Positions 41,379-49,842 of a DNA stretch of 64,000 nucleotides are shown here, one piece after another. The notes beneath the pieces are model-generated. The model had not been told where the DNA came from. It saw nothing but the letters and a program-made list of their open reading frames with translations, and searched no databases. The stretch is from Hymenobacter lucidus (lineage in GTDB: Bacteria; Bacteroidota; Bacteroidia; Cytophagales; Hymenobacteraceae): contig NZ_JAJADR010000001.1 of assembly GCF_020447265.1 (NCBI RefSeq), positions 1,178,001-1,242,000 of the forward strand. Direction: 5' to 3'. Each line of letters opens with the position of its first letter. Positions within the stretch are counted from its first letter, which is position 1. Position numbers and translations under genes: made by a program.

Positions 41379-42209
41379 TTACTTGCTGGTTTCGACCACC
41401 AGCACTTCTCCGATTTTTACCCCGCCATCGGCCTTTTTGTTCCAAGACTGAAGCTGGGCGGGCGTCACGCCGTATTGCCGGGAAATGCTGAACAGCGTTT
41501 CACCCTTCTGCACCGTGTGCCGCGTGGCGGCGCTGCTTGGAGCCGTAGTAGCAACCGGCGCAGCCGTAGCGGCCGGTGCTACTGGCTTGGCGGCCGTGCT
41601 CAGCGGTGCGACTTTGAAGGTAGCCGGGCTTTTGGCCGCCGGAGCCGGCTTGCTGGCCGCCAGAGCATTGCCGGCCGACGCGGGCCGGACCGCCGATTTG
41701 GCAGCAGGGGGCAGGGAAATAGTGCCCATCGGCTCGGGGGCGGGAGCGGCGGCTACGGGCGGCGCTGGTTTGGCTGTGCCCACGAAGCCTGAGGCGTGGA
41801 GTCGCTCGGCGGCGGCTTTGAGGTCGGGATTTTTGGCGGCGCGGGCATCGAAGCCTTTGAACTGCGGGCTGCGCATCAGCGTCTGCAGCTCAATCTGCCA
41901 GGGTTGCTGGCGCAGGCGCTGGGCCAGCACCTGCTGCTGCTCGCGGGGCAGGCTGGCCGTGTAGTGGCTCAGGCGCTGGTTCAGGGTGGGAATTTCCTGG
42001 AGCGCGGTTTCGATGAGCTGCACGGCGCGGGCGTCGCTGGGCTCGAAGTAGATTTGACGCAGCTGCCGGACGCTGGTTTGCACCAGGCCCGACATCACGC
42101 GCACGGAATCCTCGGAAAGGGCTGCCACGGGAGCCGGCTGCTGGGCCTGCGCGGCCACCGGCGCCGACAGCAAGCCGGTAAACAGAAATACTCGGAAGAA
42201 AGGACGCAT
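41379..42209 (-). CDS. Secreted LysM-domain protein
   Basis: A 276-residue envelope protein. Signal peptide MRPFFRVFLFTGLLSAPVAA (cleavage near AQA); a helical region at about 25-140 (RQLRQIYFEPSDARAVQLIE, LPREQQQVLAQRLRQQPWQI); an Ala/Pro-rich linker at about 140-220; and one C-terminal LysM domain (RHTVQKGETLFSISRQYGVT, LQSWNKKADGGVKIGEVLVV) that binds peptidoglycan. The LysM closely resembles those of the upstream lytic transglycosylase. The two genes lie 54 bases apart on the same strand and likely form an operon. The start at 42209 begins the signal peptide. Confidence 0.85.
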   Translation of the reverse strand: MRPFFRVFLFTGLLSAPVAAQAQQPAPVAALSEDSVRVMSGLVQTSVRQLRQIYFEPSDARAVQLIETALQEIPTLNQRLSHYTASLPREQQQVLAQRLRQQPWQIELQTLMRSPQFKGFDARAAKNPDLKAAAERLHASGFVGTAKPAPPVAAAPAPEPMGTISLPPAAKSAVRPASAGNALAASKPAPAAKSPATFKVAPLSTAAKPVAPAATAAPVATTAPSSAATRHTVQKGETLFSISRQYGVTPAQLQSWNKKADGGVKIGEVLVVETSK

Positions 42210-42263
42210 TCGGATAATCAGAGAATTTGAAATCAAAAGCCGTTTAAAAATAGTGCCAACCGG

Positions 42264-44429
42264 CTATTTGGCGGGGTTAATAACCAGAACTTCGCCCAGC
42301 TTCACGTTGGAGTCGGCCTTGTTGTTCCACTCCATCACCTGCTTCACGCTCACGCCATACTTGCGCGCAATACCGTACAGCGACTCACCCGTCACCACTT
42401 TATGACTGACGGCCTCGGCACTGGCCGTGGCGGTAGCCGCGCCGGTTACCGGAGAAGCTGCAACAGTACCCACACTAGCCGCTGGGGCTGCTACACGCAG
42501 CACCTGGCCCAGGCGTAACGCCGGATTGGCTGGTAGATTGTTCCAGGTAATCAGGTCGGCGGGGCGCAGGGCGTATTTGCGGGCCACGGCATACAGGGTT
42601 TCCCCCTTTTGTACGGTGTGCTGGCCGTTGGCCGGAACGGGCTCTACGGTAGTGGCTGCTACTGGTGTGGCAGCGGGTTGAGTAGTCGGAATCGTTGGCG
42701 CTTTGGCTACCGCCGGAGCGGAAGTAGCAGTAGGTTTTGCCGGCGCGGCTGCCGTTGGTTTGGGAGCTACGGGTTCATCAGCAGGCTCGTCCTGGGGCTC
42801 ATCGGCAATAGGGGAGGCGGCCGGCAATTGCTTTTTGGGCTGCTGGACGGCTACGGGCGCTTCTTTGGCGGCCGGTTTCAACGGCGCCGCTGGGGCCTTC
42901 GCCGTAGTCTGGGGCAGCTCGTTTAGGTTTTCCATGTGGTCGTCCGTCACGCTGTCGGCCTGGGTTACGGTGGCCGTGTTGGCCGGGGCCGACACGCTGT
43001 CGGCTTCCGCGGCATCTTCCAGAATCCGGCTGGCTGCGGCCGTAGTGCCGGTGTAGGGCTCGGCTTCGTCTTTCACCTTCTCCTTTTTCTTCGCCGGCTT
43101 GGCTGGGGCAGCTTGGGCTACTGCCGACTGCGGAGCCCGCTCGAAAGCGGCCAGCGCGGCGGTATTATCGGTTTTAGCGTACTCAATGGCTACTTCCTTG
43201 GGGCGGGTGTGTTGCAGCCACAGAATGCGGCCGGGCCGCAGCTCCTCGTTGCGGGGCATCCGGTTTTTGCTCCAGATAGACTTGGCCCGCACTCCGTATT
43301 TCTGCGACACGATGGCTACACTCTCGCCCGGCTGGGCTACGTGGTACTCCACAGCGGCCTTGTCCTTCTTTTTCTGCACGAAGTAGGGCTGGCCCACCAC
43401 AATGTTGTCGAAGGCAAATAGGTCGTTGTACTGCATAAACCGGCGCATCTTCATGCCGGCGCGCTGGGCCAGGGTTTCCTTGTTGTCGCCGGGCAGGGCA
43501 ATGATGGCGCGCAGCCCGTTTACCTGCACAAACTCGGCATTCTGCGGGTCGGGCTCGGGCTCATGCAGCAGCTGGGCCAGGGCCGTGGTTTTCTGCTGGG
43601 CCGCCATAGCCGTCAGCTGCAGCGGGTCGGTGATGGGCACCAGAATGGTGTAGGCCTTGTCCTGGGGCACGGCGGCGTTGTTGAGCAGCCACCGGTTGTG
43701 CTTAGCCAACTCGTCGGGGTTGGTTTGCAGGGAGGTAGCCATAGCCGCCAGCTGCTGACCGGCCATGGCGGGAAACTCCTGGAGCAGCATCGGCGGCTTG
43801 GGATTTTGGCCGCAGGCGGGCTCAAAAGCCACTTTGTGGGCCAGGAAGGTCAGAATATACGCGTGGGTCTGCTCGGAAATTTCCATTTCCGTGGCGTTAG
43901 CGTCGGTGGGCAGCGCGTAGGGCTTGGCCCCGGTTAGGCCCAGGTTGTAGCTCAGCAGCGTGTTTACCCAGTTGTGAAACGTGTTGTTGTTGCGCAGAAA
44001 ATACTTAGCCGCCGCCCGCGACGAAGCCACGATGTGCTTCCGCTCGTCTACCACGTCGTTCACCAGCACGCCCAGCTCCGTGGCCGATTCGCGCTTGAAC
44101 TGCCAGTAGCCCACCGCGTCATGGATAGACTGGGCCTCACCCTGCAGGCCGCTTTCCTGGAGCACGAGGTAGCGAAACTCCTGCGGCACGCCTTCGGTCT
44201 GAAAAACCCGGTCAATTATCGGGAAATAGGCATCGGCCAAGTTTACGCGGGCCTGAAACGAGGGCTGGTAGCGCCGGATGGCATCCACTTTCTGCTGAAT
44301 AGCCATGCGGCCGCCGTCGGTGAGGCGCAGGTGCAAACCAGCAAAATACAGGTCGGCGGGAACCGGTACGCTTTGGGCCACGGCCAGCAGGGGCAGCACG
44401 CAAAGCAGGGTCAGTAGGAGTCTTTTCAT
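42264..44429 (-). CDS. Membrane-bound lytic murein transglycosylase with LysM repeats (MltD type)
   Basis: A 721-residue periplasmic enzyme that cleaves peptidoglycan. After the signal peptide (MKRLLLTLLCVLPLLAVAQ) comes an SLT domain at about 65-190, with the catalytic glutamate E92 in LVLQESGLQG, AVGYWQFKRESA and LLSYNLGL. The middle has degenerate LysM-like units (EYHVAQPGESVAIVSQKYGV, IWSKNRMPRNEELRPGRILW), then a long Ala/Pro/Lys-rich linker at about 430-610, and two strong C-terminal LysM domains (QHTVQKGETLYAVARKYALR; SHKVVTGESLYGIARKYGVS). The signal peptide lacks a lipobox, so it may be soluble. The ATG at 44429 is preferred to one at 44438. Confidence 0.9.
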   Translation of the reverse strand: MKRLLLTLLCVLPLLAVAQSVPVPADLYFAGLHLRLTDGGRMAIQQKVDAIRRYQPSFQARVNLADAYFPIIDRVFQTEGVPQEFRYLVLQESGLQGEAQSIHDAVGYWQFKRESATELGVLVNDVVDERKHIVASSRAAAKYFLRNNNTFHNWVNTLLSYNLGLTGAKPYALPTDANATEMEISEQTHAYILTFLAHKVAFEPACGQNPKPPMLLQEFPAMAGQQLAAMATSLQTNPDELAKHNRWLLNNAAVPQDKAYTILVPITDPLQLTAMAAQQKTTALAQLLHEPEPDPQNAEFVQVNGLRAIIALPGDNKETLAQRAGMKMRRFMQYNDLFAFDNIVVGQPYFVQKKKDKAAVEYHVAQPGESVAIVSQKYGVRAKSIWSKNRMPRNEELRPGRILWLQHTRPKEVAIEYAKTDNTAALAAFERAPQSAVAQAAPAKPAKKKEKVKDEAEPYTGTTAAASRILEDAAEADSVSAPANTATVTQADSVTDDHMENLNELPQTTAKAPAAPLKPAAKEAPVAVQQPKKQLPAASPIADEPQDEPADEPVAPKPTAAAPAKPTATSAPAVAKAPTIPTTQPAATPVAATTVEPVPANGQHTVQKGETLYAVARKYALRPADLITWNNLPANPALRLGQVLRVAAPAASVGTVAASPVTGAATATASAEAVSHKVVTGESLYGIARKYGVSVKQVMEWNNKADSNVKLGEVLVINPAK

Positions 44430-44616
44430 AAAAGGCAATGCGGGAGCTCTGGCTTCAATCCTAATGCGCGCCAGAATTCACCGTATACAAAGTAGGCGAA
44501 AAAACCCTGGATGAGGCAGCAAAAGCCCTGAAATTGCTCAATTTTAGGGACAAAGCCCGTAGAATTAACGGCCGAAAATGCCCCGCCCTAGCAACCATTG
44601 GCCCTTAAAAGCCAAA

Positions 44617-44650
44617 CGGGGCACCGACTCCCGAAAGAACCAGTGCCCCG
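44617..44650 (-). terminator. Terminator hairpin
   Basis: CGGGGCAC / GTGCCCCG stem with an 18-base loop that itself can pair weakly; minus-strand T residues follow. It closes the large beta-barrel gene ending at 44688. Confidence 0.65.
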
Positions 44651-44687
44651 CTTATAACAGAATTGCTTTCCGGAATTTCTGGCTTGG

Positions 44688-47642
44688 CTAACCGCCAAAA
44701 CCACCCGGGCCACCCCCGCCGCCCGGTGGCCGGCCGCCGGGTGCGCCGCCGGGAGGGCCGAACTGGCGGTTTCCGTCGCGGGGCGCATCGGCCGGAGCAC
44801 CGCCGCCGCCGAAGTTGCGCAGGTTGTAGGTAAACATCAGCATGAAGTAGCGCTGCAGAATGTTGGTGCGCACGTCTTCGGTGTAGGCGTCGGTGATGTT
44901 GCGCTGAATGCTGTTGTTCTGACCCAGCAAGTCGAAGGCAAATACCTTGATTTCACCCTGCTGCTTAGCAAACACCTTCTTGCCCAGGCTGGCGTTCCAG
45001 AGCACGAAGTTCTGGTTGTAGCCCGCCGTCAGGCCCCGGAAGGCCACGTGGTTCACATCCGACTGAAACGTGACGCCCTTCACCAGAATCCAGTTCAGGC
45101 GCAACGAGGTGTTCTGGCGGAAATACTGGCTGTTGCTCTGGCTCTGCACCGTGTTACGGGCGTAAGTCTGCGAAGAGTTAGAGGAGAGCGTGAAGTCCAG
45201 TTCGGGGCTGATGTTGCTGCTCAGCACCGCGCCCAGCCCGAAATTGGGGGCCCGGTTGTAGTTGAGCAAGCCGTTGACGAAGCCCGGCGTCTGACTGAAG
45301 GTAGCCGAGGCGTTCAGGTTCAGGTTCGACTTCAGTGTCTTCAGCGGCAGCGTGTAGTTGCCAAACGTGCGCAGCGAATATTGCTTGTTCAGGTTGATGG
45401 GCCGGATAATGGTACCACCCGCCGGCACGATAACGCCGCCGATTTCGGTTGGCTCGCGCACCACCGTGGTGCTATTGGCAATGGAATTATCGGTGTAGGA
45501 GCCACCCACCAGCGCGAAGAAGGAGCGCGAGGTTTCGGGCTGCGACGAGGAGTAGCGCAGAAACAGGTTGTGAGTGTATTCCTGGGCCAGGTCGGGGTTG
45601 CCGGTCCGGATCTGGAGCTGGTTGGAGTTGTTCACCACTTCCTGGAGCTGACTGATGCTTGGGTTCTGGGTGCGGGTCTGGTAGTTGAGGCGCAGATTCT
45701 GCTGACGCGAAAATTTGTACTGCACCGTGGCGTTGGGCAGCACGCTCCAGAAGGGCCGGTCGGTGGTGGCAGTGCGCGGAAATTCTTGCTCGTTGTGCAG
45801 CTGCGCGTGTTGCAGCGAGGTGCCCACGGCCCACTCCAGCTTCTCAAACTGGTAGCGGTAAGTCAGGCCGCCGGAGTTGGTGGTATAGCGGCTCGTAAAC
45901 ACGTTGCTCAGGTCCTCGTTCAGCTCCCGCTGCTCGCCGGGCAGCAGGTTAAAGGTCTTCTTATCCGAGTCGTTGGGCGCGTAGTTGATGGTGTAGTTCA
46001 GCTGCAGCTGGCTTTTCAAACTCAGCGGCTCGGTGTAGTTGGCCGAGCCATTCCAGGTCCACCCGATCTGGTCGAGGCGGGAATACTGGCTGGTCTGGCT
46101 GAGCGTAAACTCGGGCCGCGAAGTGTAGTCGTAGTTGTCAGAATACAGGTAGTTATCCGCGTCCCGGTCGTTGTAGGTCGTGTTCAGACCCAGGGAGAAC
46201 GTGCGGCCGCGCTTCAGAAAGCGGTGGCGGTACAGAATCTGGTTGGTGAGCGTAATACCATTTTGGGCCGAGTTGTAGCGGCTCAGGTTGGCGCTCTGGG
46301 TACTGTCGCCGAAGTCGGAAAAAGCGCCCAGGTAGGTGCGCCCGTCCAAGTTGCTCTTGCTCGTGTTGCGCTGCATTGTGAAGCGCGGCTGCCAGAGAAT
46401 GGAGTTCAGCGAGTCGAACTTGTGCTCCAGGCGCAGGTTGAAGCGGTTGTTGATATTGCGCGCCGAGCCGTCCGACACCTCGTCGTAGCCAAGGGTGCGG
46501 CCCCGGGTCAGCACGTTGTAGAGGCGGTTGGTGGTGCTGTTCGAGGCGTTGTCGCTCAGGTTGAAGAAGTAGCTGGCCTGCGCCTCGGTTTTCTTGCCAA
46601 AGGTGTTGGAGTAGTTCAGGCCCAGCGCGTGGGTCGTGGAAATGCCGCTGGCCTGGTTTACCAGGAAGTTGCCGGCATTGCCACCGCCGCCCTGCTGGCC
46701 GCCGCGGTTGCCGCCCCCGCCGCGGTTGCCGCCCTGGCCACCCCGGGCTCCACCGCCGCCCTGGGCCGAGGTACCGATAACGCCCAGCAAATCGTCGGTG
46801 CCGAAGTTCTGCTCGTTCACGTTGTTGGACTGCGCCACGATGGAAAAGCGCCGGGCACCTTTAAACGAGTTGATGTTACCACTGACCCGGTATTTGTCCC
46901 GGTCCTGGTCAGGACCGTAGCCGGCCACGATGCGCCCAAACTGCCCGTTGCGGAAGCTGGGCTTGGTCACGATGTTGATGGTTTTTTCGGTGTTGCCGTC
47001 GTTGAAGCCCGTGAAGGCCGACTGGTCGCTGCGCCGGTCATACACCTGAATCTTGTCGATGGCCTCGGCTGGCAGGTTTTTGAGCACCGCGTCGGGGTCC
47101 GAGCCGAAAAACTCCTTGCCATCCACCAGCACCCGCTGCACCTGCTCGCCCTGAGCCTGCACTTTGCCATCCGTTACCACCACGCCGGGCATTTTGGTAA
47201 TCAGATCCTGGGCGTTGGCGTCGGGGTTGGTTTTAAAAGCCCGCGAGTCATACTGCGTCGTGTCGCCTTTCTGCACCGAGGAGGCCGCCTGGCCCACCAC
47301 TTCCACACCTTTCAACTTCACCTGGTCGGTGGCCAGCGTCAACGAGCCCAGCGCCACCGGAGCGGCAGCTACTTCCACCGGCCGGCGCAGCGTCTGGTAG
47401 CCCAGAAACGACACCGTCAGCACGTAGCGGCCGGGCGCCGTTGGTATCTCGAAGCGGCCGTTGGGGTCTACGGCGGTGCCAGTCTTCACCGAGTCGGGCA
47501 GGCGAATAAGCAGCACGTTGGCCCCAATCAGCGGCGACTGGTCGGTGATATCAACTACTCGCCCCGATACGGGGTATGTTTGCGCGAATACGGGAGCTGT
47601 AAGCAGCCAAAACAACAGAAATACAATACCTTTTCTCATCAT
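44688..47642 (-). CDS. TonB-dependent receptor-like outer-membrane beta-barrel protein with Gly-rich insert and tail
   Basis: A 984-residue outer-membrane protein. Order: signal peptide (MMRKGIVFLLFWLLTAPVFA); a carboxypeptidase-regulatory-like domain at about 22-105 (VSGRVVDITDQSPLIGANVL, DPNGRFEIPTAPGRYVLTVS); a plug-like domain at about 110-230 (DLITKMPGVVVTDGKVQ, VQRVLVDGKEFFGSDPDAVL, DKIQVYDRRSDQ); and a long beta-barrel of the OMP_b-brl_3 type. Two Gly/Arg-rich low-complexity stretches stand out: one at about 295-325 after VIGTSAQ and one forming the last 40 residues. No SusD or other partner is adjacent. It may export or import a ligand; the TonB box is not obvious. Confidence 0.87.
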   Translation of the reverse strand: MMRKGIVFLLFWLLTAPVFAQTYPVSGRVVDITDQSPLIGANVLLIRLPDSVKTGTAVDPNGRFEIPTAPGRYVLTVSFLGYQTLRRPVEVAAAPVALGSLTLATDQVKLKGVEVVGQAASSVQKGDTTQYDSRAFKTNPDANAQDLITKMPGVVVTDGKVQAQGEQVQRVLVDGKEFFGSDPDAVLKNLPAEAIDKIQVYDRRSDQSAFTGFNDGNTEKTINIVTKPSFRNGQFGRIVAGYGPDQDRDKYRVSGNINSFKGARRFSIVAQSNNVNEQNFGTDDLLGVIGTSAQGGGGARGGQGGNRGGGGNRGGQQGGGGNAGNFLVNQASGISTTHALGLNYSNTFGKKTEAQASYFFNLSDNASNSTTNRLYNVLTRGRTLGYDEVSDGSARNINNRFNLRLEHKFDSLNSILWQPRFTMQRNTSKSNLDGRTYLGAFSDFGDSTQSANLSRYNSAQNGITLTNQILYRHRFLKRGRTFSLGLNTTYNDRDADNYLYSDNYDYTSRPEFTLSQTSQYSRLDQIGWTWNGSANYTEPLSLKSQLQLNYTINYAPNDSDKKTFNLLPGEQRELNEDLSNVFTSRYTTNSGGLTYRYQFEKLEWAVGTSLQHAQLHNEQEFPRTATTDRPFWSVLPNATVQYKFSRQQNLRLNYQTRTQNPSISQLQEVVNNSNQLQIRTGNPDLAQEYTHNLFLRYSSSQPETSRSFFALVGGSYTDNSIANSTTVVREPTEIGGVIVPAGGTIIRPINLNKQYSLRTFGNYTLPLKTLKSNLNLNASATFSQTPGFVNGLLNYNRAPNFGLGAVLSSNISPELDFTLSSNSSQTYARNTVQSQSNSQYFRQNTSLRLNWILVKGVTFQSDVNHVAFRGLTAGYNQNFVLWNASLGKKVFAKQQGEIKVFAFDLLGQNNSIQRNITDAYTEDVRTNILQRYFMLMFTYNLRNFGGGGAPADAPRDGNRQFGPPGGAPGGRPPGGGGGPGGFGG

Positions 47643-47784
47643 ACTATTGAGCCTGAAGCTCAATAGACGGGGCTTTGAGCTAAATGTTTAATCGGGTCGG
47701 TTAAAAAATTATCGATTGTGTAAACCGAAACTGAGTTTCGATCAGACCCTTAATCAAGCAAATAGTTGCTGCCAGCGGCTAAAA

Positions 47785-48426
47785 TTACCGTTTGCGAACC
47801 ATCAGCAGCCCGTCGCGCAGGGGCAGAAATACATTCTCCACCCGCTCATCCTGTTGCACAAAATCGTTGAAGGCCCGCACGGCGTGAGCGTCTTTGTCGG
47901 CGGGTTTCAGATGGTACGAGGGTAATGCCTTGCCGCTCCACAACACGTTGTCAATCAGAATAAAACCACCAGGGCGCACCTGGGGCAGCACCAGCTCGTA
48001 GTAGCGGGCGTTGTTTATCTTATCGGCGTCGATGAACACTAAGTCCCAGGTTTCGGTGAGGGTGCCGAGCACGGCCGCCGCGTCGCCGATGTGCATATGG
48101 ATGCGCCCGGTGAGGCCGGCTTCGGCCACGTAGCGCTGCACGCGGGCCTCCAGCTCGGGGTTTTGCTCCACGGTGTGCAGCTCGCCATCGGGCGTGAGGC
48201 CTTCGGCCAGGCACAGCGCCGAATAGCCCGTAAAAGTGCCCAGTTCCAGCACGCGCCGGGGCCGCACCATATGGCTGAGCATACTCAGTACCCGGCCCTG
48301 CAAATGCCCCGAGAGCATGCGTGGGGCCAGTACCTGCACGTGGGTTTCGCGGTTGAGGCGGCGCAGCAGCTCGGGTTCGGGCGTGGTGTGGTATTCGGCG
48401 TAGGCCTGGAGGTCGTCGGAATGCAC
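47785..48426 (-). CDS. Class I SAM-dependent O-methyltransferase
   Basis: A 213-residue methyltransferase of the COMT-like/YrrM family. The SAM-binding loop is VLELGTFTGYSALCLAEGL, followed by the acidic residue in LHTVEQNPELEARVQ and the metal-binding aspartates in DLVFIDADKINNARYYEL and FILIDNVLWSGK. It should methylate a hydroxyl of a catechol-like or other small molecule with a divalent metal. No signal peptide. It ends 142 bases from the beta-barrel gene start and is 22 bases from the DUF4184 gene, with which it may be co-transcribed. Confidence 0.9.
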   Translation of the reverse strand: MHSDDLQAYAEYHTTPEPELLRRLNRETHVQVLAPRMLSGHLQGRVLSMLSHMVRPRRVLELGTFTGYSALCLAEGLTPDGELHTVEQNPELEARVQRYVAEAGLTGRIHMHIGDAAAVLGTLTETWDLVFIDADKINNARYYELVLPQVRPGGFILIDNVLWSGKALPSYHLKPADKDAHAVRAFNDFVQQDERVENVFLPLRDGLLMVRKR

Positions 48427-48448
48427 GGCAGCAGATGGAAATGAATAA

Positions 48449-49207
48449 CTAAAAGGTAGTGGTGGGCAGTGCGCACTGGCGGCGCAGCGTGCCGGCGGCT
48501 ACCAGCACACCTACCAGGCCAGCACTCATGCCCGTTACCAGCACCGAGTTGGCATCGAGGGGCCAGATGAGCGCCGAATACACCATAAACGGGCCCCAAA
48601 GCAGGATCAGGACGGCGGCAGTAGCTAGCCAGAACGTGAACCGGGTGCGGGTGGGCGGCGGGGCCGGAGTAGGCCGGGCAGGCAGGGCCAGCACAAACCA
48701 ACCGATGCTGCCCAAGCCCACAAACGTACTCACATATTGCAAAAACGTGTAGAGCGGCCAGCCCAGCTGAAAGCCCGGTAAAGGCTGCTGCAATAAGGGC
48801 CAACTCATGACCACCAAACCGTCGTTGTGAGTAAACCAGTCCCAAACAATATGGGACGCGCAGCCCAGCAGCGCGCCCAGCAGCACTGGCCCCGAAAACA
48901 GCCGCCGCACTGGCCAGGTAGTCCCCACTAGTGGCAGCAGCCGGGCCCGCAGCACGGCGGGCAGGCACTGGGTCAGGGGCAGCTTCACCAGCTTGTGAAA
49001 CAGCCAGGCAAAGGCCATAATCAGCGGCAGATCCAGCCAGAAGATACCGGCCAGCGTGTGTCCGTAGATGCCATCGGGCCGCAGCCGCAGAAAATACTCA
49101 AAATCGGGCGCCATTGCCCCCAGCACCAGCCCCGTAGCCGAAAGCTGACGGTGTAGGGGCCGCAGCAGGGGTAAAACCAAGGCCGGATGGGCGGGCGTGA
49201 AAGGCAT
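48449..49207 (-). CDS. DUF4184 family membrane protein
   Basis: A 252-residue integral membrane protein. It begins MPFTPAHPALVLPLLRP, the signature start of DUF4184, and has LVLGAMAPDFEYFLRLRPDG and CASHIVWDWFTHNDG, with conserved His and Asp residues that recall membrane metal-dependent hydrolases such as YdjM. At least five hydrophobic segments follow (WLDLPLIMAFAWLFHKLV, FVGLGSIGWFVLALPA, WLATAAVLILLWGPFMVYSA, LVTGMSAGLVGVLVAAGTL). Function unproven. The ATG at 49207 is chosen because it gives the family start; the extension to 49267 is not conserved in type. Confidence 0.85.
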   Translation of the reverse strand: MPFTPAHPALVLPLLRPLHRQLSATGLVLGAMAPDFEYFLRLRPDGIYGHTLAGIFWLDLPLIMAFAWLFHKLVKLPLTQCLPAVLRARLLPLVGTTWPVRRLFSGPVLLGALLGCASHIVWDWFTHNDGLVVMSWPLLQQPLPGFQLGWPLYTFLQYVSTFVGLGSIGWFVLALPARPTPAPPPTRTRFTFWLATAAVLILLWGPFMVYSALIWPLDANSVLVTGMSAGLVGVLVAAGTLRRQCALPTTTF

Positions 49208-49287
49208 GCCGCTAACTGTTCGGGCGAGAGAAGGCAGAAAATGGGACCAAAGCGCAAAGAACGACAAATCGAGCGGGAGCAGTATAC

Positions 49288-49731
49288 TCAGCTGCGCAAC
49301 GGCCGGAGTGTAAACAGCCAGATAAAGAAGCCCGACCGGCCCCGCACATACTGCGCTGCCTGCACCTGGTACAGCCCTTCGTAGCGGTACACGCTTAACC
49401 CATCTTCGGCTACCACTTTATGCAGTACCCGCACTGGTAATTGGGTTTCCAGACTTTTGTGGAAAGCCCGATTACGGTCGGTCAGCTCCTGGTCGGCCGC
49501 CTGCCGGCCGGTTTTGGGGTCCCGGCCACCGTGCCCGGCATACAGAATCGTGTCCTCAGCAAATACGTCGTCTTCATACTGCCCCGCCAGCACGATGGAG
49601 TCGACACCCTCGGCCGCGGTACCGCTGACACCCGCCCGCACCGGCCGGTGCACCCGGGCCGCACTCATTTCCAGCCGTGAAGCAAAGGTGTCGCCGGGCC
49701 GGTAGGTGCCTATGTGGCCAAATACGCGCAT
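49288..49731 (-). CDS. Stand-alone SRA-YDG domain protein
   Basis: A 147-residue protein that is almost entirely one SRA-YDG domain, the base-flipping fold that reads 5-methylcytosine or related modified bases in DNA. Motifs in order: VFGHI (3-7), RPGDTFASRLE (11-21), VHRP (27-30), GVSG (34-37), DSIVLAGQYEDD (44-55), LYAGHGGRD (63-71), LTDRN (83-87), PVRVLHK (99-105), YRYEGLYQV (115-123, where the family name motif YDG is YEG) and FTLRPL. Bacterial SRA domains are usually fused to an HNH or other nuclease in modification-dependent restriction, but here no nuclease domain is attached or adjacent. Its role could be reading, protecting or regulating modified DNA. It is separated from the M16 peptidase gene by a palindromic repeat. 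Confidence 0.86.
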   Translation of the reverse strand: MRVFGHIGTYRPGDTFASRLEMSAARVHRPVRAGVSGTAAEGVDSIVLAGQYEDDVFAEDTILYAGHGGRDPKTGRQAADQELTDRNRAFHKSLETQLPVRVLHKVVAEDGLSVYRYEGLYQVQAAQYVRGRSGFFIWLFTLRPLRS

Positions 49732-49734
49732 GAC

Positions 49735-49842
49735 TAAAATTGTGAAGTTGTGAGATGGTGAAGTTGTGAGTTGTTGTTCAAGCTGCGCAGTTCACACTGT
49801 CAGAACTTAAAATTCACTACTTCACTATCTCACCATTTTCAC
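49735..49842. repeat. Imperfect palindromic repeat filling the intergenic gap (TGAAGTTGTGA family)
   Basis: The left half has TTGTGAAGTTGTGAG and ATGGTGAAGTTGTGAG; the right half has TTCACTACTTCAC and TATCTCACCATTTTCAC. It occupies the space between the M16 stop codon and the SRA start codon region. It shares core units with the repeats at 19.4 and 63.8 kb. Confidence 0.65.

Noticed and set aside
45048..47666. An open frame of 872 codons on the plus strand
   Set aside because: Antisense to the beta-barrel gene with the same compositional cause; no signal peptide or motif.
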